9,732 nucleotides of DNA, from contig CP070731.1 of the NCBI GenBank assembly GCA_020347545.1, positions 1,346,203 to 1,355,934 on the forward strand, given 5' to 3'. Positions within the stretch are counted from its first letter, which is position 1. Every line of letters begins with the position of its first letter. The position numbers and the translations under genes are program-made. This stretch comes from Flavobacteriaceae bacterium (lineage in GTDB: Bacteria > Bacteroidota > Bacteroidia > Flavobacteriales > Flavobacteriaceae). Under the pieces are notes generated by a model. That model was not told the DNA's origin, made no database searches, and was given only the letters and a program-made list of their open reading frames with translations. Positions 1-7,393 of the stretch are shown here, piece after piece.

Positions 1-2766
1 TTTCCAAATTTTGTGGGATTATATACCCTCACTTCTGACGGAAGATATGATCAGGAATTTTTGAATAATTATGCCCTTATCAATATCAAGGATAAATTGG
101 CACGGACCAAAGGAGTTGGACGTGTTGACGTACTTGGGGCAGCGAATTACTCCATGCGAATCTGGGTGAAACCGGACCGTTTGGCCTCACTGGGAATAGC
201 TGTTCCTGAAATCATGAATGCGATCAACCAGCAAAACATTATTGTTCCTGGGGGTAAATTTGGAGCAGAACCCGCACCTCCAGGTACAGAGTTCACTTAC
301 ACGGTCAGGCTTCCTGAAAGATTTAATTCTCCAAAAGCATTTGAGGAAATTGTTGTGAGAACAAACTCCGATGGGTCACAGGTAAAAATCAAAGACATTG
401 CAACGGTAGAATTAGGGGTTGAAACCTATAACATGCGTGCCCGTTTAAACAAAGAGACCTGTGCTATTGTGGCCATTTATCAAGCACCGGGAGCGAATGC
501 AGTGGAATTGGTTGAAACCATAACCGGGCAAATGAATGAGTTGAAAAAAGATTTTCCTGAAGGTATGAAATATGACCTCTCCTTAGATACTACTACCGCT
601 ATAACGGCAGGTATCCAGGAGATTATCACAACACTCTTTATTGCTTTAGTTTTGGTGATACTTGTGGTATTTATTTTTATTCAGGACTGGCGAGCTACAA
701 TTATTCCTACCCTGGCGATTCCGGTTTCGCTGATAGGGGCCTTTGCATTTTTCCCAATGTTGGGATTCACAATCAACGTACTGTCCTTACTTGGACTGGT
801 ACTGGCAATTGGTATTGTTGTAGATGATGCGATTGTAGTAGTTGAAGCCGTACAGGTGAATATTGAAAAAGGAATGAGCACCAAAGAAGCCACCAATGAA
901 GCCATGTCCAAAGTTACCGCTCCTGTTATTGCCACAACTCTGGTGTTGGTTGCGGTGTTTGTGCCTGTTGCGGGTATGGCAGGTATTACAGGTATCCTGT
1001 ATCAGCAATTTGCGATTACGATTGTAGTTTCGGTACTTGTGTCATCGGTGAACGCCCTGACCCTGAGTCCTGCGCTTTGTTCGATATTGTTGAAAGAACC
1101 GAAACCCTATAAGGGACCATTGGGCTGGTTTTTTGGAAAATTTAACCAAGGTATGGACCGGTCAACCGAGGGATATATGAGTTTTACCAACGTAGTGACT
1201 CGAAAACTAAAACGTAGTGTCGCCTTTATCCTGATCATGACAATTGCAGCAGGAGTATTCTTCAAGCTGGTTCCCGGTGGATTTATACCGGAGGAGGATA
1301 TGGGTTATTTTTATGTTAATGTGCAACTTCCAAATGCCTCATCAATTCAAAGATCTGATGAGATTGCAAAAGAGATAGAAGATATTTTAATGAGTATGCC
1401 TGAAGTTGAGTATACGACAACTGCTACAGGATACAGTTTGCTTTCCGGTTCAATGGTGCCTAATAATGGCTTCTTTTTTCTCTCTTTAAAAGATTGGAGC
1501 GAACGTGATTTAACTGCTGACGAGGTGATTCAGAAATTAAATGCCAAACTGGCAGTTCAGATAAAAGGGGCACAGGCCTTTTCTTTTGGGCCACCTGCAA
1601 TTCCAGGATTGGGTAATGGTTCCGGTTTTAGCATTATGATTCAGGATCGAGGAGGAAATTCCGCGAGTTACCTTCAGGAGAATGCCATGAAATTTGTCCG
1701 GGCTGCCACTGCGCAGCCGGAAGTGTTTAATGCTTTCACACCATTTCAGTCAACTGTTCCTCAGCGATATATGGATATTGATAAAGAGAAAGCCTTGAAA
1801 TTGGGAGTTTCACTGAACGATCTTTATCAGACGATTGGATCCTTTATGGGGGGTTCCTACGTTAATGATTTTACGCGATTTGGACGCCTTTACAAGACCT
1901 ATATTCAGGCAGAACCTGAGTATAGGGTTGATGAAAGCCAGATCAACAAATTCTTTGTTCCCAACAATAAAGGTGAAATGGTCCCTTTGGGAACAATAGT
2001 GAATATTAAGCCGGTATATGGGCCCGATTATACCAATCGTTTTAATTTATACAGAGCAGTGGAAGTAACTGGGGTTCCGGCTCCAGGATATACATCAGCA
2101 CAGGCAATGGACGCCTTAGAACGCGTTGCAGCTGAAACTTTACCTGCAGATATGAGTTATAGTTGGAATGCCATGTCATTTCAGGAAAAGAAGGCTTCGG
2201 GATCTCTGGGGACAATCCTCGTTTTCTCGCTGGTTTTTGTATTCCTGATCCTGGCCGCTCAATATGAAAGCTGGTCACTTCCGTTATCGATTTTGATGGG
2301 AACACCTTTTGCCATCTTTGGAGCCCTGTTCTTCTTGTGGGTGTCTCGTTTTATAAGCCCTTCCTTTGAGAACAACATCTTTGCTCAGGTTTCCTTTGTA
2401 ATGCTTATTGGTATGGCAGCTAAGAACGCCATCCTGATCATTGAATTCGCCAACGAAGAATTTGCCACTGGGAAAACCCTATTCGATTCGGCCATGGAAG
2501 CTGCTAAATCCCGCTTCAGGCCGATCTTGATGACAGCCTTTTCATTTATTCTTGGGGTATTGCCCTTGGTAGTTGCCTCCGGATCGGGAGCGGAAGCGCG
2601 AAAAGTGATGGGAATGGCACTATTGGGAGGAATGACGATAGCAACATTTCTTGGGGTATTTCTTTACCCTATGTTATTCGTACTGATCGGAAAATTATTT
2701 GGCTATGAGAAACAACGTGATAAGGCCATGGCCTTGGAACAAAAATCAACAGAAAGCAATGACTAA
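1..2766 (+). CDS. RND (HAE1/AcrB-type) multidrug efflux permease, 5'-truncated by window edge
   Basis: Inner-membrane proton-driven pump of a tripartite efflux system that exports drugs or other amphiphiles through an adaptor and an outer-membrane channel. The reading frame is open from base 1, so the start lies upstream; 921 residues are visible. Alignment by eye to AcrB puts the first visible residue near AcrB 133, so transmembrane helix 1 and part of the first porter subdomain are missing. The proton-relay residues are intact: the TM4 Asp pair in GIVVDDAIVVVE (visible residues 275-276, codons 823-828), the TM10 Lys in GMAAKNAILI (visible 808), and the Arg before PILMT (visible 840). FIPEEDMGYF opens the second periplasmic half, and two blocks of hydrophobic helices (visible about 205-365 and 735-900) match the duplicated RND plan. 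It overlaps the next gene by 8 bases, so the two form an operon. Family assignment is firm; the substrate cannot be told. Confidence 0.96.
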   Translation, partial: FPNFVGLYTLTSDGRYDQEFLNNYALINIKDKLARTKGVGRVDVLGAANYSMRIWVKPDRLASLGIAVPEIMNAINQQNIIVPGGKFGAEPAPPGTEFTYTVRLPERFNSPKAFEEIVVRTNSDGSQVKIKDIATVELGVETYNMRARLNKETCAIVAIYQAPGANAVELVETITGQMNELKKDFPEGMKYDLSLDTTTAITAGIQEIITTLFIALVLVILVVFIFIQDWRATIIPTLAIPVSLIGAFAFFPMLGFTINVLSLLGLVLAIGIVVDDAIVVVEAVQVNIEKGMSTKEATNEAMSKVTAPVIATTLVLVAVFVPVAGMAGITGILYQQFAITIVVSVLVSSVNALTLSPALCSILLKEPKPYKGPLGWFFGKFNQGMDRSTEGYMSFTNVVTRKLKRSVAFILIMTIAAGVFFKLVPGGFIPEEDMGYFYVNVQLPNASSIQRSDEIAKEIEDILMSMPEVEYTTTATGYSLLSGSMVPNNGFFFLSLKDWSERDLTADEVIQKLNAKLAVQIKGAQAFSFGPPAIPGLGNGSGFSIMIQDRGGNSASYLQENAMKFVRAATAQPEVFNAFTPFQSTVPQRYMDIDKEKALKLGVSLNDLYQTIGSFMGGSYVNDFTRFGRLYKTYIQAEPEYRVDESQINKFFVPNNKGEMVPLGTIVNIKPVYGPDYTNRFNLYRAVEVTGVPAPGYTSAQAMDALERVAAETLPADMSYSWNAMSFQEKKASGSLGTILVFSLVFVFLILAAQYESWSLPLSILMGTPFAIFGALFFLWVSRFISPSFENNIFAQVSFVMLIGMAAKNAILIIEFANEEFATGKTLFDSAMEAAKSRFRPILMTAFSFILGVLPLVVASGSGAEARKVMGMALLGGMTIATFLGVFLYPMLFVLIGKLFGYEKQRDKAMALEQKSTESND

Positions 2767-4351
2767 GAAACTTATTACATACGGTACGTTGGGCTTGATG
2801 ACTATGTTGTTTGTGGTTTCGTGTAAGGTAGGACCGAACTATGTGGAGCCCGAAGACACAACTCCGGTCGAATTCAGATTTGCCGCAAAAAAAACGGATA
2901 GTATCATCAATTTCAAATGGTGGGAGATCTTTAATGATCCTACACTGGATACATTGATTCATACTGCGCTGCGCGAAAATAAAAACCTTTTGATAGCCGC
3001 AAGCCGAATTGAGCAGGCTCGTGCAAATTACAAATTCAATAAAGCGGATCTGGGCCCGAAATTTGGTGTTCAGGGGGATGCATCGGTTCAAAATCAGTTC
3101 TTTGGTCAACCGCTTGATCAGAATCTGGAGACCTATGGAGCTAATGCTACGGTGAATTGGGAACTGGATTTCTGGGGAAAATTCCGAAGGGGCAATGAAG
3201 CGGCCCAGTCTGAGCTCATGGCGTCTTTTTATGGGAAGCGAGCCATAGAGGTTGCGCTGATCAGTGAGGTCGCAATCAATTATTTTCAATTACTCGATTT
3301 CCAGACAAGACTGGATATTTCGGAAAAAACGCTGGCTTCACGTGATACCTCATTACAGATCATTCAGGCCCGTTTTGATGAAGGGTACACACATATCATC
3401 GATGTGAATCAAGCGGAGATCCAAAAAGCTATTGCCCAGGTTTCTGTACCAACATTCAAACGTGAGATTGGTTTTGCCGAGAATAATTTAAGTATCCTGT
3501 TGGGAAAAAACCCTGGAGATATCATAACGACAAAGACCCTTATAGAGTACCAGGTACCGGATTCCGTTCCTCATGGAATCCCATCTGAGTTATTGGCGAG
3601 AAGACCCGATGTTATGGAAGCCGCTCAATTATACCGAGCGCAAAATGCAAGAATCGGAGTGGCACAAGCTATGAGATTTCCGGCGATCAGCCTGACTGGA
3701 ATGTTAGGTGTAGGATCCAATGATCTTTCAACCTTGTTGGATAATGGATTGGGTTGGAGTGCCGGGGCAAGTCTTTTGGGGCCATTATTTGAATGGGGAA
3801 AGAATGTTCGTCGTGTGGATATAGAGCGTGAACTAGCGCGCCAGTCACTTTTTTCTTATGAGAATACCGTCTTAACGGCACTTCTTGAGGTTGATAATTC
3901 ACTAATCTCCTTACAAACCCTCAAGGACGAGCTGGCGGCTAATGAATACAAGTTGGGGGCAGCAGAAAATGCGAGTTATCTGTCGAGGCAAAGATACTTC
4001 CAAGGTGTAACGAGTTATCTGGAAGTAATTGAGAACCAGAGACAGGAATTTGAAGCCCGCCTTAGCTACTCTGAAAATTACCAGCGATTGCTCAGCGCCT
4101 ACATTGGACTTTATAAATCCCTTGGAGGTGGTTGGGTTACTGAAGCCGAACTGGAAAAATATGCGCTCCAACTTGCGGAGGAATTAGATGTGAACGAGTC
4201 TGAGATTGACCGCGATAGCCTTTATTATGCGGGCCAGTTAGTAGATTATTATTTAACACCTGAACAGGAGCAACAGCGCAAAGAGCAACGAAAGGAACTG
4301 AATCGTAAAGAGCGTGAAATGCGAAAAGCCGCAAGACAATCTGCCAATTAA
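2759..4351 (+). CDS. Outer-membrane efflux lipoprotein, NodT/TolC (OEP) family
   Basis: Outer-membrane exit channel of the efflux system, 530 residues. I chose ATG 2759 because it begins a lipoprotein signal peptide: MTKK, a hydrophobic stretch, then lipobox VVSC with the acylated Cys at residue 22. An upstream in-frame ATG at 2705 would add 18 charged and aromatic residues ahead of the signal and lie deeper inside the pump gene. The signature ARRPDV (residues 280-285), followed by RIGVAQAMRFPAISLTG, is typical of the NodT family, and two OEP repeats make the trimeric barrel and tunnel. The start overlaps the pump's TAA by 8 bases, which suggests translational coupling. After the usual GGGW end (W459) there is an unusual 71-residue tail, acidic and then rich in Arg, Lys, Glu and Gln. 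Family assignment is firm and the partner is almost certainly the adjacent pump. Confidence 0.95.
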   Translation: MTKKLITYGTLGLMTMLFVVSCKVGPNYVEPEDTTPVEFRFAAKKTDSIINFKWWEIFNDPTLDTLIHTALRENKNLLIAASRIEQARANYKFNKADLGPKFGVQGDASVQNQFFGQPLDQNLETYGANATVNWELDFWGKFRRGNEAAQSELMASFYGKRAIEVALISEVAINYFQLLDFQTRLDISEKTLASRDTSLQIIQARFDEGYTHIIDVNQAEIQKAIAQVSVPTFKREIGFAENNLSILLGKNPGDIITTKTLIEYQVPDSVPHGIPSELLARRPDVMEAAQLYRAQNARIGVAQAMRFPAISLTGMLGVGSNDLSTLLDNGLGWSAGASLLGPLFEWGKNVRRVDIERELARQSLFSYENTVLTALLEVDNSLISLQTLKDELAANEYKLGAAENASYLSRQRYFQGVTSYLEVIENQRQEFEARLSYSENYQRLLSAYIGLYKSLGGGWVTEAELEKYALQLAEELDVNESEIDRDSLYYAGQLVDYYLTPEQEQQRKEQRKELNRKEREMRKAARQSAN

Positions 4352-4446
4352 TATAATTTGCAGAATTATGATCACCTGAATCCGGTCACAACATTTGTGC
4401 ACAGAGGATTATAGGAGCCGGTAAGTAATTAATGATTTTAAAAAAG

Positions 4447-4475
4447 AGAGCGGCTACAATATTTGCAACCGCTCT
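4447..4475 (-). terminator. Accessory hairpin downstream of the sulfur operon
   Basis: A 7-bp stem AGAGCGG/CCGCTCT (4447-4453 with 4469-4475) has a 15-base loop. On the minus strand it is followed by a short T-rich run (complement of the A run ending at 4445). It lies beyond the stronger hairpin at 4499-4527 as seen from the sulfur operon, so it may be a back-up terminator. The loop is long, so confidence is moderate. Confidence 0.45.
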
Positions 4476-4494
4476 AGCTAAAAAAATCAACACT

Positions 4495-4535
4495 AAAAAA
4501 ATCCCTGGAAACCTATACCAGGGATTTATTTTTTT
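4495..4535. terminator. Bidirectional rho-independent terminator between convergent operons
   Basis: A perfect 10-bp stem AAATCCCTGG/CCAGGGATTT (4499-4508 with 4518-4527) has a 9-base loop. It is flanked by seven A on the left (4495-4501) and seven T on the right (4529-4535), so it reads as a hairpin plus U-tract on both strands. It sits between the efflux operon (plus) and the sulfur operon (minus). The right T-tract runs into the stop codon of the DsrE2-like gene. Confidence 0.88.
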
Positions 4536-5037
4536 AAGTAAATATGATCTGTGTTCGGTCTCCGTCGCACAGGCCATAGAAATCTCCAATTGTGATGATC
4601 GAGTCAACCTCTTCGTGAAGATCTTCTTTTTCCAGTTTGAACATATCCACTGCAAGTTTACATGCGTAGATCATTCCGCCACCAGCAGTTATCATTTCAA
4701 GGAACTCATCAACCGGAGGCATGTCCAGTTCTTCCATTTGACTTCTCATCATTTTTGATACTCCTGCTTCAACACCTGGAAGTCCTCCAAGCATGGTTGG
4801 GAACGGAAGCCCGCCTGGCATGCGCATGGCAGGATTTCCTGTTGTCGCTGTATGTAAGCTGTTCATTCTTTCCCTTGTAATACCATCCAGTCCAAAGAAG
4901 GTGAAGAATACGTTTGTCTCAATACCTTCCATAACGGCACCGTTGGCCATTACTAATGTTGCATATACATCTTCCAAAGATCCTTTGGCACAGATGATAC
5001 ATACTTTTTCTAGTGGTTTTTTTTCTTCTGTACTCAT
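4534..5037 (-). CDS. DsrE/DsrF/DsrH-like (DsrE2 type) sulfur relay protein
   Basis: A 167-residue protein of the DsrE2 type of the DsrE/F/H superfamily. Some members bind sulfane sulfur on a conserved cysteine and pass it to TusA- or TusE-like carriers. Family marks are the N-terminal beta strand and AKGS loop (17-20), the FFTFFGLDG segment (44-52), GNPAMRMPGG (67-76), the Met/Gly/Pro-rich stretch PTMLGGLPGVEAG (80-92), and the conserved Cys126 in MIYACKLAVDMF. It also has C13 and C16 as a CxxC pair at the end of strand one, and C157 near the C terminus. It is the last gene of the sulfur operon, 32 bases after the TusE-like gene, and ends against the terminator. ATG 5037 follows an A-rich leader, usual for Bacteroidota. 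Often annotated only as a DsrE family or peroxiredoxin-family protein; a role as sulfur donor to the TusE-like neighbour is inference. Confidence 0.88.
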   Translation of the reverse strand: MSTEEKKPLEKVCIICAKGSLEDVYATLVMANGAVMEGIETNVFFTFFGLDGITRERMNSLHTATTGNPAMRMPGGLPFPTMLGGLPGVEAGVSKMMRSQMEELDMPPVDEFLEMITAGGGMIYACKLAVDMFKLEKEDLHEEVDSIITIGDFYGLCDGDRTQIIFT

Positions 5038-5069
5038 AATTTTATTTTTTATATTGAAGAATTAATCTT

Positions 5070-5381
5070 TTATACACAACTTGCCGGCTTAGGGATACCT
5101 GCGATTTGTGCAGAGTACTTTAAAGGCCCCTTCGGGAAAAGTTTGTAAAGCCCTTTGATATCAGTTATTCCTGATTTACCGACTTTTCTGATCGTTAAAG
5201 ATTCGCCTGCTTCAGTTTTTTCTCTCAAATAGTTCAAAACCTCGAAATGTTTGTCTGTCAATTCGATACCAATTTCACTTGCAATTTCTCTTGCAACGTC
5301 TTCATTCCATTCATTCATATTTTCAAGATATCCATCTTCTGATACATTGATTTGTGCTCCTGCGATTGTTTGTAAAGCCAT
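5070..5381 (-). CDS. TusE/DsrC/DsvC-family sulfur relay protein (single-Cys, TusE-like)
   Basis: A small cytoplasmic sulfur carrier of 103 residues, the full family length. The family C-terminal signature is clear: RKVGKSGITD (65-74), LYKLFPKGP (78-86), then IAGIPKPASCV, with the penultimate Cys102 that carries the persulfide on a flexible arm. Cys102 is the only cysteine. The second, upstream cysteine of true DsrC (11 residues earlier) is Ala91 here. That puts it with TusE-like proteins, which transfer sulfur, rather than DsrC, which forms an internal disulfide and trisulfide for DsrAB. No dsrAB genes are in the window. It lies between the DUF1641 gene and the DsrE2-like gene with 32-base gaps on each side. 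The partner is probably the DsrE2-like protein; the final acceptor could be tRNA thiolation or a sulfur-oxidising enzyme elsewhere. Confidence 0.93.
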   Translation of the reverse strand: MALQTIAGAQINVSEDGYLENMNEWNEDVAREIASEIGIELTDKHFEVLNYLREKTEAGESLTIRKVGKSGITDIKGLYKLFPKGPLKYSAQIAGIPKPASCV

Positions 5382-5413
5382 AATATTATTATTTAAGTTA
5401 TTTATTTGATTGT

Positions 5414-6103
5414 TTATTTTTCTATACTCACGTCTTTTGAGACATTTTTCATAAAAGTTATTCCATAACCCAATGCTTTTTGCATTTCAGGGCTGTTCAT
5501 TTCTCTCATCAATTTCCAGACCGAGTAGGAAGGAACGCTTTCAGTTTCCATACTGTTAAATGCTTTAATGGCATTTTGCATGGTATTCAATACTTCCGGC
5601 TGGGTCATTTCCTTAACTATATTTAATATGGAAACAATACTGTTGGCAAGTTCCTTCAGGTCTTGAGGACTAAATCCTTGAACAATATTGTCTACAACAG
5701 GTCCTATTTCTCTTATAAAGTCGAAATAACCCTTCTGTTCAAGAGAATTCATTTGCTTCGTAAAGTCGATAATAACTTCGTTTGCAATCGGGCCAACTTC
5801 TTTGCCAAGGTCCACTGCCATTTCCAGTGAATCCATTACCGTTTTGATATTCCCTATATTTCTTAGGAAAGAAACTGCCAATCCGGTTAATTCGGACGGA
5901 TCCAGCTCGACTTGCCTTTTGTCAAGTTCGGCAACAGTGGAATCATAGGCATCTTTTCCAACAATACTGAGGTCACTGACAAGGTCTGCAATCATTCCTG
6001 ATTGTTGGTTTTGTCGCTGGACATAGCCCAGTATCATGTCCATTTTTTTATCAAGTGCATCAATCTGCAGTTGAATATTTGTATCTTCTTCTATCGTTTT
6101 CAT
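5414..6103 (-). CDS. DUF1641 domain-containing protein, SQR-associated
   Basis: A 229-residue, predominantly helical protein without signal peptide or clear membrane helix. The C-terminal part, about 182-222, with MREMNSPEMQKALGYGITFM, matches the DUF1641 motif. The N-terminal 35 residues are polar and heptad-like (possible coiled coil); the middle (75-165) is a series of amphipathic helices rich in Ile, Val and Met. It contains no cysteine and no histidine, so it is unlikely to carry sulfur or bind metal. Its ATG overlaps the TGA of the upstream flavoprotein as ATGA (6100-6103), which implies coupled translation and probably a fixed stoichiometry with it. DUF1641 proteins are known beside quinone-linked oxidoreductases, including (from memory) the Bacillus ForCE-type formate dehydrogenases, where the DUF1641 subunit links the enzyme to menaquinone. 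By analogy it may couple the SQR-like enzyme to the membrane or to the carriers. Molecular function is not established. Confidence 0.87.
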   Translation of the reverse strand: MKTIEEDTNIQLQIDALDKKMDMILGYVQRQNQQSGMIADLVSDLSIVGKDAYDSTVAELDKRQVELDPSELTGLAVSFLRNIGNIKTVMDSLEMAVDLGKEVGPIANEVIIDFTKQMNSLEQKGYFDFIREIGPVVDNIVQGFSPQDLKELANSIVSILNIVKEMTQPEVLNTMQNAIKAFNSMETESVPSYSVWKLMREMNSPEMQKALGYGITFMKNVSKDVSIEK

Positions 6104-7338
6104 GCTGTCACTCTTTTTTTACCGGCCATGGTCATATCCGCTTCAACGGGTAATTCTCTTCCTTTAAGCAATATGTGCCAGTAGATCCATCTAAACAATA
6201 TTTTTCCGTAGTGGTTCATCTTTGTGTTTTTCAATAGACCAAAGGGTCCTATTCCAGGCAAAGGGAAGGTACCTGGAAGAGGTTCGGTCTCATAATTGAA
6301 ATCGATTAAAGCTCCCTTACCATAACCCGTTTCGATATAACAGTTTGCATGACCGTCGAATTTTGCAGGTAATTCTCTTCCTTCAATTGCAGCAAGGATG
6401 TTTTCAGTCAGGATCTCTGCGGCAAAATGCGCAACAGAACCAGCTTTAGATGTCGGGATATTCGAGGCATCTCCTATTACGAAGATATTTTCAAATTGTT
6501 TTGATTGTAAAGTGTGTTTATCTGTAGGGACATAGTTCATGTCATCACCCAATCCACTTCTTTCAATCATATCCGATCCCATATTCACAGGTACAATGGT
6601 TAGAATGTCAAAATCAATTTCACGATCGTCATAAGAGACAATCTTTTTATTTTCATTATCCACGTGACTCAAATAGAAATCCGCTTCTACTTTGATATTT
6701 TTTTCTTCCAAAAGATCTCCAAGGACTTTGGAAGCCACTGGCTTCGTGAATGCACCGGACATTAAAGTAACATAACTGATATCAACTTTATCCCTCATTC
6801 CTCGTTCTGCAAAATAGGCTTCTGCAAGACAAACAAATTCAATCGGGGCAACAGGGCACTTGTAGGGTAATTCCGGAATACACATTACCAGTTTGCCTCC
6901 TTCCCAGTTTTTGAAACGCTTATGTAAAGCAACCGCGCCCTCAACCGTATAGAAGTCAAAAATATCCTTGTACCATAATTTGTCTTGAAGGCCTTCAGTT
7001 TCGGAAGGTCTCGTTTCCGTACCCGTGGCGATAATCAAAAAATCATAATTCAATACTTTTCCATCTTCCAGCAATACTTTGTTTTCTTCACCTACAATTT
7101 TATCTATAGGACTAAAGATTACATTGACACCGGGAGGGAAAAAGTCATATTTGGGTTTTATGACATCTTTCTTATTATAAATTCCAAAGGGAATAAATAA
7201 AAATCCTGGCTGATAGTAATGCGTTTTGTATTGATCTACAATTGTGATTTCCCATTCCTCTCTATCGAGTTCATGATGTAGTTTGTTGAGCATCATCGTT
7301 CCGGCTGTTCCGGCTCCTAAAATCACTAGCTTCTTCAT
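6100..7338 (-). CDS. Sulfide:quinone oxidoreductase-like FAD-dependent oxidoreductase
   Basis: A 412-residue flavoprotein of the SQR/FCSD class, expected to oxidise sulfide to sulfane sulfur or polysulfide and reduce (mena)quinone at the cytoplasmic membrane face. It has an N-terminal FAD-binding Rossmann motif GAGTAG (8-13), ATGTETRP (104-111), and the second FAD motif NIFVIGDASNIPTSKAG (284-300). PYKCPVAP (Cys161) and ANCYIETGYGKG (Cys333) hold the likely redox-active cysteine pair. Their 172-residue spacing equals that of Cys178 and Cys350 in the Acidianus ambivalens SQR. C153 and C170 are extra. The third SQR cysteine, in the early capping loop, appears absent. A C-terminal amphipathic aromatic segment (about 378-392, ILFRWIYWHILL) fits monotopic membrane anchoring. 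It is first in the operon, with a good promoter upstream. A related quinone-linked NADH or persulfide oxidoreductase is the main alternative. Confidence 0.87.
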   Translation of the reverse strand: MKKLVILGAGTAGTMMLNKLHHELDREEWEITIVDQYKTHYYQPGFLFIPFGIYNKKDVIKPKYDFFPPGVNVIFSPIDKIVGEENKVLLEDGKVLNYDFLIIATGTETRPSETEGLQDKLWYKDIFDFYTVEGAVALHKRFKNWEGGKLVMCIPELPYKCPVAPIEFVCLAEAYFAERGMRDKVDISYVTLMSGAFTKPVASKVLGDLLEEKNIKVEADFYLSHVDNENKKIVSYDDREIDFDILTIVPVNMGSDMIERSGLGDDMNYVPTDKHTLQSKQFENIFVIGDASNIPTSKAGSVAHFAAEILTENILAAIEGRELPAKFDGHANCYIETGYGKGALIDFNYETEPLPGTFPLPGIGPFGLLKNTKMNHYGKILFRWIYWHILLKGRELPVEADMTMAGKKRVTA

Positions 7339-7364
7339 AATATTTGTCTTAATTAATTATAGTA

Positions 7365-7392
7365 CAAAGATAGAGTGAGGTTTTTTTTCAAT
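7365..7392 (-). promoter_or_regulatory. Bacteroidota-type promoter of the sulfur operon
   Basis: On the minus strand TATCTTTG (complement of 7365-7372) is an exact match to the Bacteroidota -7 element TAnnTTTG. ATTG (complement of 7389-7392) lies 16 bases upstream as a weak -33 element, with spacing on the short side. The predicted start is near 7358-7361, giving a leader of about 20 bases before the flavoprotein ATG at 7338. The weak -33 element suits an activator-dependent promoter. Confidence 0.6.
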
Positions 7393-7393
7393 T

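Noticed and set aside
13..15. GTG as start of the efflux permease
   Set aside because: The frame is open to base 1 and the protein would lack about 130 N-terminal residues including TM1; it is a window-edge truncation, not a start.
2699..2758. Upstream TTG 2699 or ATG 2705 as start of the outer-membrane lipoprotein
   Set aside because: They place a Trp/Arg/Asn-rich segment before the signal peptide; ATG 2759 gives a clean lipoprotein signal ending in VVSC.
2669..3289. 206-codon minus-strand open frame opposite the efflux genes
   Set aside because: It lies antisense to well-supported coding sequence, has low-complexity composition, no recognisable domain and no promoter or leader.
4387..4399. 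CACAA-N3-TTGTG palindrome after the lipoprotein gene
   Set aside because: Short, reversed relative to a CRP site, in a convergent region with no promoter, and no T-tract; probably chance.
4432..5065. Plus-strand open frames opposite the DsrE2-like gene
   Set aside because: They overlap the terminator hairpins and the antisense of a clear family member; composition looks like a shadow frame.
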